64,000 nucleotides of DNA from Magnetococcales bacterium (GTDB lineage: Bacteria > Pseudomonadota > Magnetococcia > Magnetococcales > Magnetaquicoccaceae): NCBI GenBank assembly GCA_015231915.1, contig JADGAR010000019.1, forward strand, positions 1-64,000, in the 5' to 3' direction. A program made the position numbers and the translations under genes. Numbering within the stretch: position 1 is the first letter of the stretch; each line of letters begins with the position of its first letter. The notes beneath the pieces were generated by a model, which did not search any database, was not told where the DNA came from, and saw nothing but the letters and a program-made list of their open reading frames with translations. Of the stretch, positions 1 to 7,965 are shown one piece after another.

Positions 1-369
1 TCCCAGGAGGATTACCATCTGCGCTTCCAGGTGGCTGATCCCGCCTTCAGCGAACAACAGGACCGCATCCACGAGCAGGCCATGCAAACCCTCAAGGAGT
101 CCCTGGCCGGGGGGGACGCCTGGACCGTGGCATGCGGCAAACTCAAGGTGGCGGATGCCGGCTTCAAGGAGGTCATCCTGGCAGACTTCTTGAAGGTCTT
201 GCTGGCGGAACGTCATTTTCAGGGTGGAGAACGGCTCAAGCAGATCGCCAGTGATTTGAGGGTCCCCTTGAACCACCTGGTCACCCTGAAAGAGACCATG
301 ATCCGGGAGGTGGCGGAGTCCACGCAACTGGCTTACCGCCTCTCGCAATCTCAACCTGCGGAAAATTGA
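1..369 (+). CDS. C-terminal part of an unrecognised protein (5' end outside window)
   Basis: The frame is open from base 1 to a TGA at 367-369, so the gene most likely starts before the window. A GTG at 31 is possible, but its AGGAGG (5-10) is about 20 bases away, which is too far. The visible 120 or so residues are soluble, helical and rich in charged residues, with no signal peptide or membrane segment. I recognise no family. It ends 1 base before the start of the receiver gene at 371, so the two are almost certainly co-transcribed, and a signalling role is possible from context only. Confidence 0.6.
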   Translation, partial: SQEDYHLRFQVADPAFSEQQDRIHEQAMQTLKESLAGGDAWTVACGKLKVADAGFKEVILADFLKVLLAERHFQGGERLKQIASDLRVPLNHLVTLKETMIREVAESTQLAYRLSQSQPAEN

Positions 370-370
370 C

Positions 371-748
371 ATGGCCCACATCCTGGTGATTGACGACGAT
401 ATCAGCATCCGCGCTCTGCTGCGCGAGATCCTCGAGGAGGAAGGCCACGTGGTCGAAGAGGCCACCGATGGCCGCGCCGGTTTGCGGCAATTCCGCAAAC
501 AGCGCCCAGACCTGGTGATGACCGATATCCTGATGCCGGAAAAGGATGGCGTGGAGTTGATCATGGAACTCAAGGAACTGAGCGCCCAGATTCCCATCCT
601 CGCCATGTCCGGCGGGGGACGGGGGTTGGATGCCGCCTTCAATCTGCGCATGGCCCAGGATTTCGGGGCCAATCGTGTGCTCGTCAAGCCGTTTTCCCGC
701 AGCCAGGCCCTGGAACTGGTCCAGGAGATCCTCGCCCGGCGGGGGTGA
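371..748 (+). CDS. Stand-alone response regulator receiver domain (CheY-like)
   Basis: The 125-residue protein is a single receiver domain. The acidic pocket is D8-D9-D10, the phospho-acceptor is D52 in the context TDILMPEKDG, the conserved S/T position is S80 and the lysine is K106 in VLVKPF. All residues needed for phosphorylation are present. There is no output domain, so it would act through protein contact, as CheY or Spo0F do, in phosphotransfer or motility control. It directly follows an unrecognised gene. The cognate kinase cannot be named; the window holds several hybrid kinases. Confidence 0.93.
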   Translation: MAHILVIDDDISIRALLREILEEEGHVVEEATDGRAGLRQFRKQRPDLVMTDILMPEKDGVELIMELKELSAQIPILAMSGGGRGLDAAFNLRMAQDFGANRVLVKPFSRSQALELVQEILARRG

Positions 749-817
749 TCCCCCCGTCTTGGAAAAGAGTGGCATTGCGCGTGCCGTCTCGCCATTCCGC
801 AGGAGGAGACGCCGCGC

Positions 818-1078
818 ATGATGCTCGCCACCACCTTCGATACCCACAGATACGTCAAGGAGATGATCGCCACGGGTTTCACCGAAGAGCAGGCGGAAAC
901 CCATGCCCGTCTGTTGGTGGAGATTCTCGGCGATCAACTCTCCACCAGGGAGGAGATGGCCAAGCTGGATGCCAAGGTGTTGGAAATCATCCGCTGGTTC
1001 GTCTCATTGTCTTTGGTGCAGCTTGGCGTGATGTGCGGCATCCTGTTCGCCATTCTGAGGCTCCTCCCCGCGCACTGA
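818..1078 (+). CDS. Small coiled-coil/membrane-anchored protein (DUF1640-like)
   Basis: The 86-residue protein has an N-terminal stretch of the FDTHRYVKEMIATGFTEEQAE type, a charged helix around residues 35-58 and one hydrophobic segment at about residues 60-82, ending after a few polar residues. This layout (FDT motif, helix rich in Q/A/E, coiled coil, C-terminal membrane span) fits the DUF1640/CCDC90-like small proteins common in proteobacteria, whose function is unknown. AGGAGG at 801-806 sits about 11 bases before the ATG at 818; a second ATG at 821 is also possible. Related, shorter proteins lie at 41,460 and 41,710. Confidence 0.7.
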   Translation: MMLATTFDTHRYVKEMIATGFTEEQAETHARLLVEILGDQLSTREEMAKLDAKVLEIIRWFVSLSLVQLGVMCGILFAILRLLPAH

Positions 1079-1090
1079 ACAACGCCGCGC

Positions 1091-3979
1091 TCACCCGGCT
1101 CGCAGGGTGGATTTCAGGAATTTCTCCTCCATTTCGGCAGCCGGAATCGGTCGGCTGATCAGATAACCTTGCAGTTCGTCGCACCCCAGGCTGGTGAGCA
1201 GTTCCCGCTGGGCCTGCTCTTCCGCGCCTTCCGCCGTGGTGCGCAGATTGAGCGTGTGGGCCATGGTGATGATGGCGTGGGTGATGGCGGCATCCTCCTT
1301 GTTGGTGGTGATCTCCCGCACGAAGGAGCGGTCGATCTTGAGGATATGCACCGGCAGACGCCGCAAGTGGGAAAACGAGGAGTACCCGGTGCCGAAGTCG
1401 TCCACCGCCAGATGAATCCACATCTCCCGCAGGGAGTGCAGCGAGGACATGGCATGGGTCACGTCGCGCATGACGATCGCCTCGGTCAATTCCAGTTCCA
1501 GGGCATCGGGTTCGAGGGCATTCTCTTCCAGGGCGCGTCGGATCAACTCCACCAGATCCTTGCGCCCGAACAGATGATGGGACAGATTGATCGACAGGCG
1601 GATGTGGGGATAGCCCGCATCACGCCACTTTCTGGCCTGCCGGCACACATTTTCCAACATCCACAGATCGAAGGATTCGATCAGGCCCAACTCCTCGGCC
1701 AAAGGCAGAAAGTCGGCGGGAGAGACCGGTTTGCCACCGCCACGGCGCCAGCGCACCAGGGCCTCGGCGCCCGCCAGGCAATCGCGGTGCAGGTCCCAGC
1801 GTGGCTGATAATGGGCCTCCAGTTCGCCGCGTTCGACGGCCCGGCGCAGGTCCGCCTCCATGGCCAGACGCTCGGCCCCTTTCCGGTTCATCTCCGTCGA
1901 GAAGAAGCGAAACTGGTTCTTGCCCTGCACCTTGGCATGACTGGTGGCGATGTTGGCGTTTTTGAGCAGTTCGTCCGGGGTGGAGCCGTTCTCCGGGGAG
2001 ACGCTGATGCCGATGCTCGCGGTCACGAACACCTCCTGGCCGTTGGAGAGCGTCAGGGGCATGGCGATGGCGTGGGAGATCTTCTTGGCGACGTGAATGA
2101 TGTCCTCTGCCCTGGCCACGTCCATGAGCAGGACGAGAAATTCGTCCCCGCCGATGCGGGCGACCGTGTCGCCGCCGCGCACACAGGCACGCAGACGGTT
2201 GGCGGTCTCCTTGAGCAGTTCGTCTCCGGACCGGTGGCCCAGGGTGTCGTTGATGCTCTTGAAGCGGTCCAGGGCGCAGTGCAGCACCCCCACGCTGGTG
2301 GTACGCCAGGGCGCGCGCGCCAGAGTCTGGCTCAGGCGTTCCTGCAGCAGGGCACGGTTGGGCAGCCGGGTCAATACATCGAAATTGGCCAGGAAATGGA
2401 GCTGTTCTTCATTGTTTTTGCGGATCCGGATGTCCTGCGCCAGGATCACCATCCCGGTGAGGGTTTCGCCATGCCGGAGCAGATTGCTGGAGATGGAGAC
2501 CGCCACGTCCCGCCCATCCCTGGTGCGAAACGCGGTCTCCTGGGAGCGGAACAGCCGGTTGGCCAACAGATCGCGAAACATCGCCGCGCAGAATTCCGGA
2601 TCGGGCAGCAGGCTGTCCAGATGACGGTTGAGGAGACTCTCCTCCTTTTCTTCGAGGAGTTCCAGCATGGCCCGGTTGACGCGGCGGATGCGGTTTTCCA
2701 TGTCCAGCACCAGCAATCCGTCCACCATGGCCCGCAGGATGTTTTCGGTGAACTCCTTGGTATCGGTGGTTTGGCTCAGGGTCAGCAGCATCCGGTTGAA
2801 GGAGTGGGCCAGGATGCCCACCTCGTCCAGATTGCCCACGTGTATCCGCATGTTGAAGTCGAGATTGCCGTCCGCGATCTTTTGCGCCGAACGGGCCAGT
2901 CCCCGCAGGGGCAGGGCGATTTTGTTCACCTGGAACCAGACGATCAGAATCGTCGCCAACAGGGTGCCGCAGGCGGTCATGGCGAAGGCCAGGCGCACGC
3001 TGGTCAGGGAGGTTTTGCCCTGGAGCAGGGCATGATGGGGCCGGATGTGACCGATGCTCCAGCCAAAGGTTTGCAGGGGGCGGAAGGTGACATGCTGCCG
3101 TTCCCCCCCCTCTTCGTACCAGTCGGCGCCGCTGCCGCCCTGCCGCATCCGTTCGAGGATCGCCGTGAAACGGGGTGTGGCGTTCAGGGAGGTGGCCACG
3201 GGGAGATAGTGTTTCAGCGATTCTTCCTGGGGATTGTTCTTGCGGTCCATGGAGAAGTCCCGCCAACTGTCCGCGATCAGCACCCCGGAAGGGTCCAGGA
3301 TGAAGAGGCGACTGTTTTTGTCCATGTCGTGTTGACGGATCAGTTCCTGAAACAAAGAGACCGGGATTTCGTTATGGAACATGCCGGCCTTGGTGCCGTC
3401 CGGCAGGACGATGGGGGACAGGTATGCAAAAACCCATTTATGGGCGTCTTGAGAGATGTAGGGATATTGGATATGAATCTGTCCTTCGGTCAGCGCCATG
3501 GCGGGGGCAAAGAAGGGGGTTTGCGCCTCCTCGCTGGAGAACTCTTCGATGGGGGCGACTTTGCCGAAGGTGATGCGGGCATGCTCCTGTCCGCTCTGGT
3601 CGATGAGACAGCTTTCGACGATGGGGAAGCGTTTTTGCATGGAGACGATCCAGGCGTCCAGGTCGGACTTGACGGCCAGTTGATCCGTGGTCAGGACGAG
3701 GTGGTTTTCGCTGTCGAAGCGGTTGCCGCGTCGGGTCTCCTGGAGGTTGAAATACCGCTTGAAGGCGGGGTGCTCCAGGGACATGAGGATGTCGCTTTGG
3801 ATTTTTTTGTGGAACAGGTCGATCTTGTGGAGCAGGTCGCGGTTGGTCTGGTCCATGGTGGTGAGGGCGCTCTCCTCCATGGCCTCTTCGGTGAACGTGA
3901 AGGAGACCGTGGAGTTGACAACCAGACCCGTCAGCAACAGGAGGGTAAAGAGCAGAATGAATTTGAAAGGTATGGACAT
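1091..3979 (-). CDS. Membrane-bound GGDEF-EAL cyclic-di-GMP enzyme with Cache, HAMP and PAS domains
   Basis: The 962-residue protein has an N-terminal membrane span (residues about 5-27), a periplasmic Cache-like sensor region (about 30-310), a second span (about 325-348), a HAMP domain (about 350-405), a PAS domain (about 410-525), GGDEF (about 533-695) and EAL (about 710-955). The cyclase signature RIGGDEF lies near residue 610, with the inhibitory I-site RGGD five residues upstream. The EAL domain keeps EALVRW, SINLS, ELTEAI, DDFGTGYSS, KIDRSF and LQGY, so both synthesis and hydrolysis of c-di-GMP look possible. The net direction cannot be told from sequence. It is transcribed divergently from the membrane-fusion genes at 4083. 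Confidence 0.95.
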   Translation of the reverse strand: MSIPFKFILLFTLLLLTGLVVNSTVSFTFTEEAMEESALTTMDQTNRDLLHKIDLFHKKIQSDILMSLEHPAFKRYFNLQETRRGNRFDSENHLVLTTDQLAVKSDLDAWIVSMQKRFPIVESCLIDQSGQEHARITFGKVAPIEEFSSEEAQTPFFAPAMALTEGQIHIQYPYISQDAHKWVFAYLSPIVLPDGTKAGMFHNEIPVSLFQELIRQHDMDKNSRLFILDPSGVLIADSWRDFSMDRKNNPQEESLKHYLPVATSLNATPRFTAILERMRQGGSGADWYEEGGERQHVTFRPLQTFGWSIGHIRPHHALLQGKTSLTSVRLAFAMTACGTLLATILIVWFQVNKIALPLRGLARSAQKIADGNLDFNMRIHVGNLDEVGILAHSFNRMLLTLSQTTDTKEFTENILRAMVDGLLVLDMENRIRRVNRAMLELLEEKEESLLNRHLDSLLPDPEFCAAMFRDLLANRLFRSQETAFRTRDGRDVAVSISSNLLRHGETLTGMVILAQDIRIRKNNEEQLHFLANFDVLTRLPNRALLQERLSQTLARAPWRTTSVGVLHCALDRFKSINDTLGHRSGDELLKETANRLRACVRGGDTVARIGGDEFLVLLMDVARAEDIIHVAKKISHAIAMPLTLSNGQEVFVTASIGISVSPENGSTPDELLKNANIATSHAKVQGKNQFRFFSTEMNRKGAERLAMEADLRRAVERGELEAHYQPRWDLHRDCLAGAEALVRWRRGGGKPVSPADFLPLAEELGLIESFDLWMLENVCRQARKWRDAGYPHIRLSINLSHHLFGRKDLVELIRRALEENALEPDALELELTEAIVMRDVTHAMSSLHSLREMWIHLAVDDFGTGYSSFSHLRRLPVHILKIDRSFVREITTNKEDAAITHAIITMAHTLNLRTTAEGAEEQAQRELLTSLGCDELQGYLISRPIPAAEMEEKFLKSTLRAG

Positions 3980-4082
3980 ATTGACTACCGCCTGCCGGGC
4001 CGAGCTTGCCTGACGGGTTGCATTTCGTTATTTTGGAGGTATGAGACGATCACAAGCCTCACAACCCGATGGAGTATACAGG

Positions 4083-4868
4083 ATGGATGACCGGATTGTA
4101 ACCGTCTTGATGGCCTGCCGTCAAAAAAAGCCGTTGCGTTGGGGGGTCTGGCTTGCGTTGTTGCTGCCGGTCGGGTTGGCGCATGGCGGGGAGGGGGAGT
4201 GGCGGAGTCGGGCGCTGCTTGCCGCGCAGCGGGAGACGGTGTTGTCGGCGCGGCTGACAGGGCGCGTGGAGAAACTGGGGGTGAAGGAGGGGGACGCCAT
4301 CCGGGCGCATCAACTCCTGATGCATATGGATTGCGGGATTCACGAGGCGCGTCTGGCCAAGGCGGAGGCGGAACTGAGCGCGGCGCGTTTCAAGCTGGAG
4401 GTGCAGCAGCGCTTGGAAAAACTGCAATCCGGCAGCGCCCTGGAGGTGGGTTTGGCAGGGGCCGAGGTCAAAAAATGCGAGGCGGACCTGGCCGAGGCGC
4501 GGACGGTGGTGGGGATGTGCGTGGTGCATGCACCATTCGATGGCCGGGTGAGCGCGGTCAAGGTGGGGTTGCATCAGAGCGTGACGCAGGGGACGCCGTT
4601 GGTGGAGATTCTCGACGACACTGCGTTGGAGGTGCGTTTGATCGTCCCGTCGCGTTGGCTGGCCTGGTTGAAGGAGGGGACGCCGTTCACCCTGCGACTG
4701 GACGAGACCGGTCGGGAGTATGCGGGCAAGGTGGTCAGGCTGGCGGCGCGGATCGATCCGGCCAGCCAGTCCCTTGGGGTGACCGGGGTGATGACCGGCA
4801 AGCGCGACGGGGTGTTGGCCGGGATGAGCGGGACGGCGGAATTTGCGGCGCCGTCGGGGGGGCCATGA
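4083..4868 (+). CDS. Periplasmic membrane-fusion (HlyD/RND adaptor-like) protein
   Basis: The protein is 261 residues from the ATG at 4083, chosen because GGAG at 4071-4074 is 8 bases upstream; the ATG at 4041 has its GGAGG directly against it. After an export signal (hydrophobic WGVWLALLLPVGLA) comes a barrel-sandwich half (TGRVEKLGVKEGDAI), a helical hairpin (about residues 95-145), the second half (VHAPFDGRVSAV) and a beta-barrel domain. This is the adaptor fold that links inner-membrane pumps to an outer-membrane channel. It is shorter than most adaptors (about 350-400). Its stop overlaps the next start by ATGA, so the two proteins probably form one export complex. Confidence 0.88.
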   Translation: MDDRIVTVLMACRQKKPLRWGVWLALLLPVGLAHGGEGEWRSRALLAAQRETVLSARLTGRVEKLGVKEGDAIRAHQLLMHMDCGIHEARLAKAEAELSAARFKLEVQQRLEKLQSGSALEVGLAGAEVKKCEADLAEARTVVGMCVVHAPFDGRVSAVKVGLHQSVTQGTPLVEILDDTALEVRLIVPSRWLAWLKEGTPFTLRLDETGREYAGKVVRLAARIDPASQSLGVTGVMTGKRDGVLAGMSGTAEFAAPSGGP

Positions 4869-6163
4869 GCGATTCGGGGCGTGGACTGGTCGCCTGCGCG
4901 GCCTTGCTGGAACTGGAGAGAGAGGCGCGCCGCGCCGAAAACGTGCAGGCCTTGCGTTTCGTGATGGTCAACCGGACCCGGTTGCTGGTCCCGGCGGAGG
5001 TGATGCTGTTTTGGAACGCGACTTCGGGGCAGGTGGAGGGGGCGATGGGGGTGTCGGAGCTCGATGCCCATGCCCCTTTCGTGCGCTGGGCGGGGGGGGT
5101 GTGCCGGGAGCGGGCACGGGAGACAAGTGGCGTCGTTGCCTTGCGCGCGGGGGAGGATTGGGACGAGGCGGCGCCGCGCCAGGGGATGTGGGTGCCCTTG
5201 GTGGCCCCGGACGGTCTGTGCATCGGGGGATTGTTGTTGTTGCGTACCCAGCCTTGGGGGGATGGGGAGCGGGAGTTGCTGGAGCGTCTGGCCGAGGCCT
5301 ATGCCCATGCCTGGCGTGCGTTGCCGGCAATGCGCTCGCGCCGTTGGTCCGGGTCGGGCCTGGGGTGGTGGATCGGGGCGGTGCTGCTGGCTGCCGGTTT
5401 TCTGCCGGTGAGTCAAACCACCCTTGCCCCCGCCAGTGTCGCGCCGCGTGAGCCTTGGGTGGTGGCCGCGCCGTTGGAGGGGGTGGTGGAGTCGGTGGCC
5501 GTGGAGCCGAATGCGACCGTTGAGGTTGGGGATCTCCTGTTGCGTCTGGAGCCGTCGGTGATCGCCAACCGCAAGGAGATGGCGCGCCTGGCCGTCGAGA
5601 CTGCGCGCGCCGAGTTGTTCCGGGCGCGTCAGTTGTCTTTTTCCGATGCCGACGCCAAGGCGTCCATGCCATTGCTGGAGGCGCGCATTGCCGAGAAAAG
5701 CGCGGAGGCCGAGTATGCCGCAGCGTTATTGGAGCGCACCGAGGTGCGATCCCCCCGGCGCGGGATTGCCATTTTCACCGATGCCAATGCCTGGCGCGGT
5801 CGTCCGGTGGCGGTCGGGGAGCGTGTGATGCTGATCGCCGACCCGGAACGGGTGGAGATGGAGATTCGTCTGCCGGTAGCCGACTTCATGACCCTGACCC
5901 CCGGCGCTCCGGTGCGGCTCTTTTTGCATGCCGATCCCCTGCATCCTCTGGCAGGGGAGTTGACCAGCGCCTCCTACGACGCCGAGACCACCCCGGAGGG
6001 GATTCTCGCCTATCGCCTGACCGCCGGTTTTTCACCACGCGTCACCCCACCCCCGCGCATCGGCCTCAAGGGGACCGCCAAGCTTTATGGGGAGCGGGTG
6101 ACGGTTTTTTATTACCTCTTCAGGCGGCCTTGGTCGGCGTTGCGTCAGGGGGTGGGGTTTTGA
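4865..6163 (+). CDS. Membrane-fusion protein with N-terminal cytoplasmic GAF-like domain
   Basis: The 432-residue protein has about 155 soluble residues that resemble a GAF-type domain (VPLVAPDGLCIGGLLLL near residue 115), one membrane span (WWIGAVLLAAGFLPV, about 165-185) and then an HlyD-like adaptor. The adaptor has first lipoyl-like half VVAAPLEGVVESVAVEPNAT, hairpin at about 240-290, second half VRSPRRGIAIF and a C-terminal beta domain. Such adaptors usually sit next to an M50 peptidase or an export ATPase; here the following DNA is an AT-rich scar and no pump gene is seen. The start is fixed by the ATGA overlap with the upstream adaptor gene. Confidence 0.8.
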   Translation: MSDSGRGLVACAALLELEREARRAENVQALRFVMVNRTRLLVPAEVMLFWNATSGQVEGAMGVSELDAHAPFVRWAGGVCRERARETSGVVALRAGEDWDEAAPRQGMWVPLVAPDGLCIGGLLLLRTQPWGDGERELLERLAEAYAHAWRALPAMRSRRWSGSGLGWWIGAVLLAAGFLPVSQTTLAPASVAPREPWVVAAPLEGVVESVAVEPNATVEVGDLLLRLEPSVIANRKEMARLAVETARAELFRARQLSFSDADAKASMPLLEARIAEKSAEAEYAAALLERTEVRSPRRGIAIFTDANAWRGRPVAVGERVMLIADPERVEMEIRLPVADFMTLTPGAPVRLFLHADPLHPLAGELTSASYDAETTPEGILAYRLTAGFSPRVTPPPRIGLKGTAKLYGERVTVFYYLFRRPWSALRQGVGF

Positions 6164-6180
6164 GGTTTGCTCCGATGCGA

Positions 6181-6357
6181 TTATTTTTTGAGGTGTCTTT
6201 TTATATCGTCTACCATGACGCCTACAGTCCGTACTGCTTCACGCAGTTGCTGTTCTGTGATATTCAGCTTTTCTGTCCAGTATTTTATTTCATGATCTTG
6301 GTGTATGTTTATCTTTTTTGGATCCTGTGGAGCCTTTATTTTGAGATTGTCTGGCAT
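6181..6357 (-). CDS. Small DUF3606 protein
   Basis: A 58-residue reading frame runs from ATG at 6357 to TAA at 6181-6183, with AAAGGAG about 7 bases before the start. It reads like the DUF3606 family (about 55-60 residues): an N-terminal QDPKKINIHQDHEIKYWTEK stretch, followed by LNITEQQLREAV and VGVMVDDIKRHL. The family forms a small helical domain of unknown function, often in accessory regions. Base composition is AT-rich, unlike the flanking adaptor gene, which suggests acquisition from elsewhere. It is convergent with the gene ending at 6163, with 17 bases between the stops. Confidence 0.85.
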   Translation of the reverse strand: MPDNLKIKAPQDPKKINIHQDHEIKYWTEKLNITEQQLREAVRTVGVMVDDIKRHLKK

Positions 6358-6536
6358 GTGCTATCTCCTTTATCTTCAACGTTGAATAGAATGGTCTACA
6401 AATTAAGAGTAGCATGATTTTGATTTCAAATCAAGAATTATTGAATTATTTTTAGAAATTTTTATTTAGATTATAAAATACCAATAATATAACCTTTTTG
6501 AAATGGCTGCTTTGTGTGGGTAAGGTGGCCGCTTGG
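6358..6536. other. AT-rich intergenic stretch
   Basis: About 180 bases, strongly AT-rich in 6415-6500, with no credible reading frame. It lies between the DUF3606 gene and a decayed nucleotidyltransferase, and is the likely promoter region for the minus-strand DUF3606 gene. I see no clear repeat or terminator in it. Confidence 0.5.
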
Positions 6537-6765
6537 TCAAGATCGCTCATAGAGCAATCTTCTTTCCTGCAGGACATGGGCGATGATGTGGTTGGCGGAA
6601 TCACGCCAACGGGCTACCTCGTCGCGGCTGTATAGGAGGATATCCTTGGGCATGGGAAAGAATGCCACGAGCTTGCGGGTCCGCTGCAACTCCCGCCAGG
6701 CTGCGATTGGAAAAATCCTCGTCCACCACCAACAACAGGTCGAGGCCTTGGGCGGTGTTGCGTCA
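6537..6765 (-). pseudogene. Decayed MNT-type nucleotidyltransferase remnant
   Basis: Read on the minus strand, bases near 6760-6720 give LDLLLVVDEDF, the nucleotidyltransferase core ending in the metal-binding D-x-D region. A frame change near 6700 is needed to continue into WRELQRTRKLVAFFP, then DILLYSRDEVARWRDSANH and IIAHVLQERRLLYERS, followed by TGA at 6537-6539. That tail is typical of the small nucleotidyltransferases (MNT, antitoxin of HEPN-MNT pairs). The N-terminal GSRARG part is missing upstream, where a stop interrupts the frame. The gene is therefore truncated and frameshifted. No HEPN partner is seen. Confidence 0.7.
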
Positions 6766-6876
6766 GAGGGTGAGGTTCTGAGACGAGGTTATCGCATATT
6801 TTGCTTGCCGAACGTGTCCGGTTGACGGAAGATGAAGAGAAGTCAGGCTTGCATAGAGATTCGAGAGGATGAGCAC

Positions 6877-7803
6877 ATGAACCGACGCCGACTGATCAGT
6901 TTCGACTGGGCGCTGAAACGGCTTCTGCGCAGCAAGGCCAACTTCGAAGTCCTGGAAGGTCTGTTGAGCGAATTGCTCATGACCGATGTAAAGATTGTCG
7001 AAATCCTTGAGAGTGAGAGCAATAAGGAAAATCACCGCGACAAGAGCAACCGGGTGGACATGAAAGTCAGGAACAGCCAGGACGAGCTGATCCTGATCGA
7101 GTTGCAATACGAACGGGAATACGATTATTTGCAACGTCTCGTCTATGCGACATCCAGGGCCGTTACGGAACATGTGGCGGAAGGTGAAGCTTATTCCAAG
7201 GTTCCGAAGGTGATTTCCATTAGCATTCTTTATTTTGATCTCGGCTGCGGGGAAGACTATATATACCATGGCACGACATCGTTCAGAGGATTGCACACCA
7301 ACGACGAATTGCAACTCAACGAAGGTCAGAAGGGGTTGTTCCGCCGCCAATCCGTTCTGGAGATTTTTCCGGAATTCTATCTGCTCCGGGTCAAGCGCTT
7401 CGATGAAGTCGCCCGCAACTCACTGGACGAATGGATTTATTTCTTGAAAACCGGCGAGATTCGCGAGGAGTTCACCGCGCGCGGCTTGCAGAAGGCCAAG
7501 ACGCTGCTGGATGTTTTGCAGCTCCCGGAAGAGGAGCGATGGGCCTACGAACATTACCAGGAGGAACTGCACTATCAGGCCAGCATGGTGGAGTCCACCT
7601 GGGTCGCCGGCAGACTGGAAGGCCGCCAGGAAGGCCGCCAGGAAGAAGCCGCCTCCATGCTACTGAAACAGATGCACCGCAAGTTTGGCCAGACGCCGGA
7701 CTGGGTGACCGGGAAGGTGCGGTCGGCGCAACTGGAACTGCTTGAGGTGTGGGGCGAAAACGTCCTGTTCGCCAACTCCGTGGATGATGTGTTCGCCTCG
7801 TGA
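6877..7803 (+). CDS. Rpn-family PD-(D/E)XK nuclease (recombination-promoting nuclease/putative transposase)
   Basis: The protein is 308 residues from the ATG at 6877, which begins the family-typical RLISFDWALKRLLRSKANFE. An upstream in-frame ATG at 6832 would add 15 unconserved residues. The nuclease core shows VDMKVRNSQDELILIELQ, the D-x(n)-E-x-Q form of the PD-(D/E)XK signature used by Rpn proteins, with a further helix-rich part and a C-terminal RLEGRQEGRQEEA repeat tract leading into a short helical tail. Rpn proteins promote RecA-independent recombination and spread as selfish genes or defence-related elements. It sits beside a decayed MNT gene in an accessory patch. Confidence 0.88.
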   Translation: MNRRRLISFDWALKRLLRSKANFEVLEGLLSELLMTDVKIVEILESESNKENHRDKSNRVDMKVRNSQDELILIELQYEREYDYLQRLVYATSRAVTEHVAEGEAYSKVPKVISISILYFDLGCGEDYIYHGTTSFRGLHTNDELQLNEGQKGLFRRQSVLEIFPEFYLLRVKRFDEVARNSLDEWIYFLKTGEIREEFTARGLQKAKTLLDVLQLPEEERWAYEHYQEELHYQASMVESTWVAGRLEGRQEGRQEEAASMLLKQMHRKFGQTPDWVTGKVRSAQLELLEVWGENVLFANSVDDVFAS

Positions 7804-7965
7804 CCTGAGTCTGATGATATCCTTGGATATGGAACGGAGAGCACGATCGCGCGGACCCGCTGCACTCCCTCCATCGCTTGCATGCCAGACATTGCCCTTC
7901 ATGCAATCCGATGGCACACTGAATCCTCGTTCAGGCCTCGTATTCCACAAGCCGGGTCCAAGCCG

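Noticed and set aside
1169-4090. 973-residue plus-strand open frame opposite the GGDEF-EAL gene
   Set aside because: It mirrors a gene with all c-di-GMP motifs; its Gly/Gln/His-rich sequence has no domain. It is an antisense shadow caused by high GC.
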